Notes under the pieces: generated by a model
Database searches by the model: none
What the model was told of the DNA's origin: nothing
The model's input: only the letters and a program-made list of their open reading frames with translations
Program-made: the position numbers and the translations under genes
Shown: positions 55,156 through 61,100 of the stretch, piece after piece
Position numbering within the stretch: position 1 is the first letter of the stretch
How the letters are laid out: every line of letters begins with the position of its first letter
Assembly: GCA_947359465.1 (NCBI GenBank)
Contig: OX375881.1
Location: 119,532,738-119,596,737, forward strand
Direction of reading: 5' to 3'
DNA length: 64,000 bases
Source of the DNA: Metellina segmentata
Taxonomy: Eukaryota; Arthropoda; Arachnida; Araneae; Tetragnathidae

Positions 55156-58100
55156 TTTATACAATTTATGTAGTACAAATTAAGTTCCGCAAATTTCTTA
55201 AACCTGTTACAAAGCATGGATTAAGATTGTAATTTTTCTGATCTATCTTGTGACAAGTAGTGTGTGATGGATGCATTTTTATATTTTAGGCAATCAGTGA
55301 GCTCTTCAAGCTGATGAGATTGTTTGTCACGAAATACGGTGATGCCTCCGAACAAGAAGTACGCGAAATCCATCATTTCAAAAGGACGACTCTTCGCCTG
55401 TACCTCGGAGTTTTAGACGCTCGCGCTTGTTGGGCAACTCTGATCAATGTCCTACGGATATTAGTCGAAACAACCGACGATAGAATATTTGTCATTTATA
55501 ACAATGGGCTACCTTTATTATTTCAGGTATGATTTTTTTTTTTCAGTTGTGTCTCAAAATTTTACTGTCTAGACCCTAGTACAAGTCTTGTATCCTATGC
55601 AGTGGTCCGTAGCAGAAGAGAGTTGCCTCATTTAGCATAATTGTGATTCTAGTTTTTTATGTTGTGAACGGAACAAGAGCTTTCAGTCTTGAACAAGCAG
55701 AACTTTTAGCCCGTTGGAAGTAAGAGGACCAATGAAATTATCAGGAAAATTGTGCACTTCACACACACACTCAGCAATTTTTTCGGTCACAATTTCGTAC
55801 ATTGGTTAAGGATGTAAATAAGCTCCTCCTCAATGGACTGCAGGCATCTTATTTGTTAAAGATGCTATATATTTTTAATACCCGGCCACTGATTACTTGA
55901 CCTTGGGCACTACAATGGTCAAACTGAGCTATTTGTGAAGGAGCACCCAGTGGGTAAGCTTGTCCCACTCCTAACTAGTATGATCACAGCATCCACACTG
56001 ACCCATTAGGGGCTTTAAAGTAATTGCGTGATGTGGAGGATAATAATTTAAAGTAAAAAATGGATTCTTTTAATTTTAAAATAAGTATTCTAGATTTCTA
56101 ATTGTATGCATTTACTTTGAGATAAATTTGTAGTTTTTCAAGAACTACTTCTGATAGGAGCCTCTTTATAGAACAGACACCAGGGGGACTGACAATGAAC
56201 TTGGCAATTTTAAGGGCGGTCATTTTATTAGTATAACTTAAATACTGCTATTAAAAAAATGATCGCATCTCTTTCTATAGGTTGTTTCTGTACAGTTCTA
56301 ATTTATGTACTTTCTGTTGTACTGTTGCAGGCATTCTACACACTCCACATGATGTACCACGAAGCGACGGCGTGCCACGTTACGGCTGATATGGTGGACC
56401 TGTTGGCCATCGTGCAAGACCTCCTTAAAACAGCTCGAGCGAACAGGGACTCCCTTGAGCTGCACCAGTGGCTGGCTTCGTGGAAAGACCAGCCTGACAT
56501 CATGAGGAAGTTGTTGACTCTACTCAATTCGTTCACGCCTCCGGAATTACGCCAGATATGCATAGGTACTTGATTGTTTAGACCAATGGTTGTAAACTTT
56601 GTTGCTACACCCCCTTTAAAAAATATTAGGTCATCCAGAAAGTTCTGCGTATTTTTTAAGGTAAATACCAATGAAGCAGTACAACAACAAAAGAAAATTT
56701 TGTTGAATCACATAAGCTCCATTAAGTAACCTAAAGAGATGAAAATCTGAGGGGGCAAGGTCTGGTGAATATAGGGATGACAGAAAACATCTCAGCCATA
56801 CGCAATAAGTCATTGTCTGACATTCAGGGAAATGTGGGGCCAAGCATTATCATGCTGGAAGACAACACCTCGATGATGGGTCAGTTCTGGCCTCTTAGCT
56901 TCGATTTCTGCTTTTAACACTGCCATTCAAGAACAGGATTTTTCCGAATTTACTGTCTGATTTTGTGGCAACAATTCATAATAAACAATTCTTTTGTAGT
57001 CCCACCATACATCAACATCATCTTCGAGGCTGAAATTTCCACACTTAAATTTAACAAACCACCTTGGAACTGTAGCCTCGGAAACAGCACTATGTCCATA
57101 TACAGCATGCATTTTAGGAGCAGTCTGACTAGCATTTTTTCTTTCCTTAAGATAAAAGAGCATAATATGACAAAAATTAACTTTCTGGTTCTCCATTTTT
57201 AGCACTGCAGTGAAACAAAAATTATGCCTCAACACGTGCTATAATTATGCAGTAAAGGCAGAAACGACCGAATTTACACATCTGCTTCAATCAAGGTCAC
57301 TCCTTATCAGCGGTAGCAAAATAATAATAATAACGAAGCTAGCTTCGATTTGAAAGCGTGCAGAACTTTCCGGTCTTGACGCTTATGTTCCCTTTATTTC
57401 GTACAAATTTTTAAAAGGTAAAAAATTTATTAATACAAAAAATGAATAAGACAGATGTGCTTGTTTATTAGCACGAAGTTTTTCAAATATAGGTGTCATT
57501 GAGGAGTGCTACTTTCAGCTGTTTTTCTACTACTTAATCGATCAATACTTAAATTTGGATTTACTCAATATTTGGATTTCATTGCAGTTAATGCGTGAAA
57601 ATGCCATTTCGCATAAGTATGATGTTACGAATGATAGCAGTAATTGCATTGCTTGACAAATTCATCTTATTCATCAAAGATTCTGTATCCACTAGAACTT
57701 TGTAAAATCAATATTTATTAACTCTGGTGCAGAAATCATTTAAAAGAGGAAACATGTCGCAACTGATTTGTTTTGTAAATTTGATTTCCATAGCTCCAAT
57801 TTTTTTATGAATACTTTCACTTTGTCTTTTTGTATCAGTGAATGCATTTGTGGTCCTTGCACATTTATTAAAAACACTCAATTTTCCCAAAATTCCTACC
57901 TACTAAACAAGTTTAACAACAAAGTTATCATTCCAAAACAAATTTGCCTCTTCTTTTTTATCAAGAAAAATTGTAATATCTGAATTCAAACACTCGTTGA
58001 ATATCTTTTGTACAAGATAACTAGCACACTTCAGAATATTAAAGAAGTGAGGTATAATTAGTTTCCATATCTTCACACAGCTTTGCAAATAACCTAACTT

Positions 58101-61100
58101 TTAAATGACTTTTTATGTAGTTTATAACTTTTTTAAAAATACTGTGCATTTGGATAACTTGGGGTGCTTTATTTTTAACTAAAGCTTGAAGACCTTCCTT
58201 GTATCCCGACACTGACTGCGCTGTCAGTACAGAGTCCGATGCAGTCATTCCACTTGATGTCGTTCCCATCGAAAACAGTGTCAATTATATTAAAAATTTC
58301 ATTGTATATGGCCTTTCCAAGAATGGGGTTGCAAAATAATCTATCTTCTATTATATTAGTTTCTGCAACGTATTGAAAATATGCAGTTAAATGAGCATCT
58401 TTAGCTATATCAGGTGCTTCATCTACTTGTATGACACAAAGCACGCAGTCGCGCAACTAACTGGTTACAAAGATCTTCATATATATCATCAATTCTTCTG
58501 CCAAATGTATTATCAGCAAGCGGTATTTATATAACTGTTTCAAGTAGCCTTTTTTTAACCATGTCAATAGCTACTGGCAAAACTAAAGTTTCTAATATTA
58601 TATGTGTGGTTTATTACACTTCTCGATTATGTAAGAAACTTGGTACAGTGCTAGCAATGCATTTGATGGAACAAAACTATTTTCTTGATAATTTGCTTTC
58701 GTTTATTAAACTTGTCTAATTTTGTTTGAAAAAGTTCTATGGGCTTACTGACATTCAGAATGCATAGTTTTAATTTGCCTGGTATCATTCTATCTGCCGC
58801 CAAAGCTTTCGTACAAAACAAACACTTTGGTGTTTTTCCAAGCCATCTCTATAATAACACTTCTGAATCCTAATGATAAGTAGTTAAAATTGTATTTTCT
58901 TGTCTTGGGAATTCTACCTTATTCCCTGTTGCTTGTATTTCCCTCTATCTTCACTTGTATCAGTATCGGTATCGTTATATTAGGGGATTTTCTCTTGTAA
59001 GCAGTCTAAAAATATGAGGAGGAAATTTATCAGGGTGTCTTCTAGTTCTGAAAACGAGAAAACTGGTCCCAAAAAAGTATCGAAATCATAAATTTTGTCC
59101 TGAAAATTTATATTCTCTTTACTATCAGAAAAAAGTTCATTTATGCATGGAAGATTAAAAAAAATTGAGGCAAAAACAAAAGGTGGCAGTTGAAGTTAAA
59201 CAAATGGAAAAAAATAAAATTGCAAATAATACAAACTGCAAATTATGAAATTCAACAATTAGACAAATAAAATGAAAATGGTGGAACTCCCCCAATCCAA
59301 CCACATTCGGAGACAGTTTTTTTTAAATATACAAATTGATATATAATTTATTTTACTAACTTCATTTGATGCATAAAAATTAAAAATTTGCACTATGAAA
59401 TGTTTTTAAAGTAACTTGATTTTTTTTACTGCAATTTTTATTAAAATATCGAGTATTCAATATATTATTTTTCAAAAAACAAAAATAATAAGTATCGAGT
59501 ATTTTTTTAATGTTCATCTATTTTGACATGATTTATAGTTTGTCTTTATTTTTAATATTTTATTTAGAAAACAGCTTATTAAAGCTGAAATTTGATACTA
59601 GAGTCCTCTTTACTTAAGATTAGACTGTAAGCAATAAAAAAAGTGTGATTTCAAAGTATGATTGCATCTAACTGACCCACATAAACATGTAAAATCTGAT
59701 CATGCATTTATTTTAGAAAGTCCCTGAGAGGTCCTGAAAAGTCCCCAAATGGACTTACAGGATTTTAGTAGAAACCCTGTTTATATTCTTGAAAATTACA
59801 ACTTATAAAATACTAATGATTATTCCGAATCACACAGTAAGTAAATACTTTAGTTACGAGGGACGTTTGAATTTTAAGGGTAATGTTTTGATGATTCTTA
59901 CAACTAGCGCAAACCAGTGGTGTCATCCAATTTCCAAAACAAGGAGTTTCCAGTGAAAAAAAAAAGTCATTCTTTAATGTAGTTACAAACCCATATTTTC
60001 AACTATGCAATGTACTTAGTATGTATGTCATACATGGTACACACATACATAATACCAATCGCAATTCATCAACCCATTTCGGCGAAATATAGTACAGTAC
60101 AAAGTCCGGAATTGTCCTAAATACAAACATTTTGCTAACTAACGTTTTTTTTTTTTTTTTTCCTGACAATTTTTAAAGGACAAGGAATTAATTATACCTG
60201 GATTTAATTGATGAAATAATGCCAAATAACGAACATGTTCAGAGTAAATATCACACAGAAAAATCAGATTTGCAAGTAAAATTAGTTGCATTGTATTAAA
60301 AAGGTTTTTCTCATTTAAAAAATTATTCCTATTTTTTTCTGCTAATTGATTGAAATAATCAGATACTAGCAGGCCAGCATGGCATTGTCTATGACAGTTC
60401 TTTTCATGTCCTTACTGCTACTGAAAACATTAAAAATATTAAGAATGAGTCCCACGTCCACCCTTTAGGACACAGGCATGTCGTGAATTAGACTGCCTTA
60501 GGTATCGATCTACTGTACAATTTTCCGCAGATTTCAAATCCTTTGAAATTTTTGCTATCTTTAATCATCTTGAAGTTAGAAAACCTCAAATAGTTAATTT
60601 TGTGTTCATAATGAATATCTTCAAAGGTGTCAATTGTGCAAATTAGATATACTAATAAACTTGATGAGTTAATGATGTTAATTAGCTAGTAAAAGTAAAC
60701 CAAATTAACATATTTCTTTAAACAATAAACTATTTTAACGGAAATAAAAGGTATGTTACTTGAATTAGTCTATATTTCATACTCTATTTTTTGTTCTTCT
60801 CCGATTCAAATTTAGCGTTTTCCTACAAACTAATGATATTTACTTCCAGTCCCTTGATATATGTTAAATCGGGGATTCACTGTATTTCCCAAATAAATGT
60901 TTATTTCATGTTTATATCAGAGTTAGTGTGAGATAGGTGGTGGTAAGTGCTTTTATAAATAGGTTATAATATTTAATGTTGTGAAAGTTTATTTATATAT
61001 GTTATGTTGTGTAAATTACATTTCTGTGAATCTTTTCATGCCTCCCAGTTTCGAAATCGTTGATTTAGACACTGAATTATTACAAACAAAGATGCATGCA

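Noticed and set aside
55127..55183. Poly-Phe coding tail
   Set aside because: Simple translation of a T homopolymer in an intron.
59030..59090. Short + strand frame MRRKFIRVSSSSENEKTG near the hAT relic
   Set aside because: Looks like the start of a transposase or domesticated protein but ends after about 25 codons, and nothing after it supports a gene.
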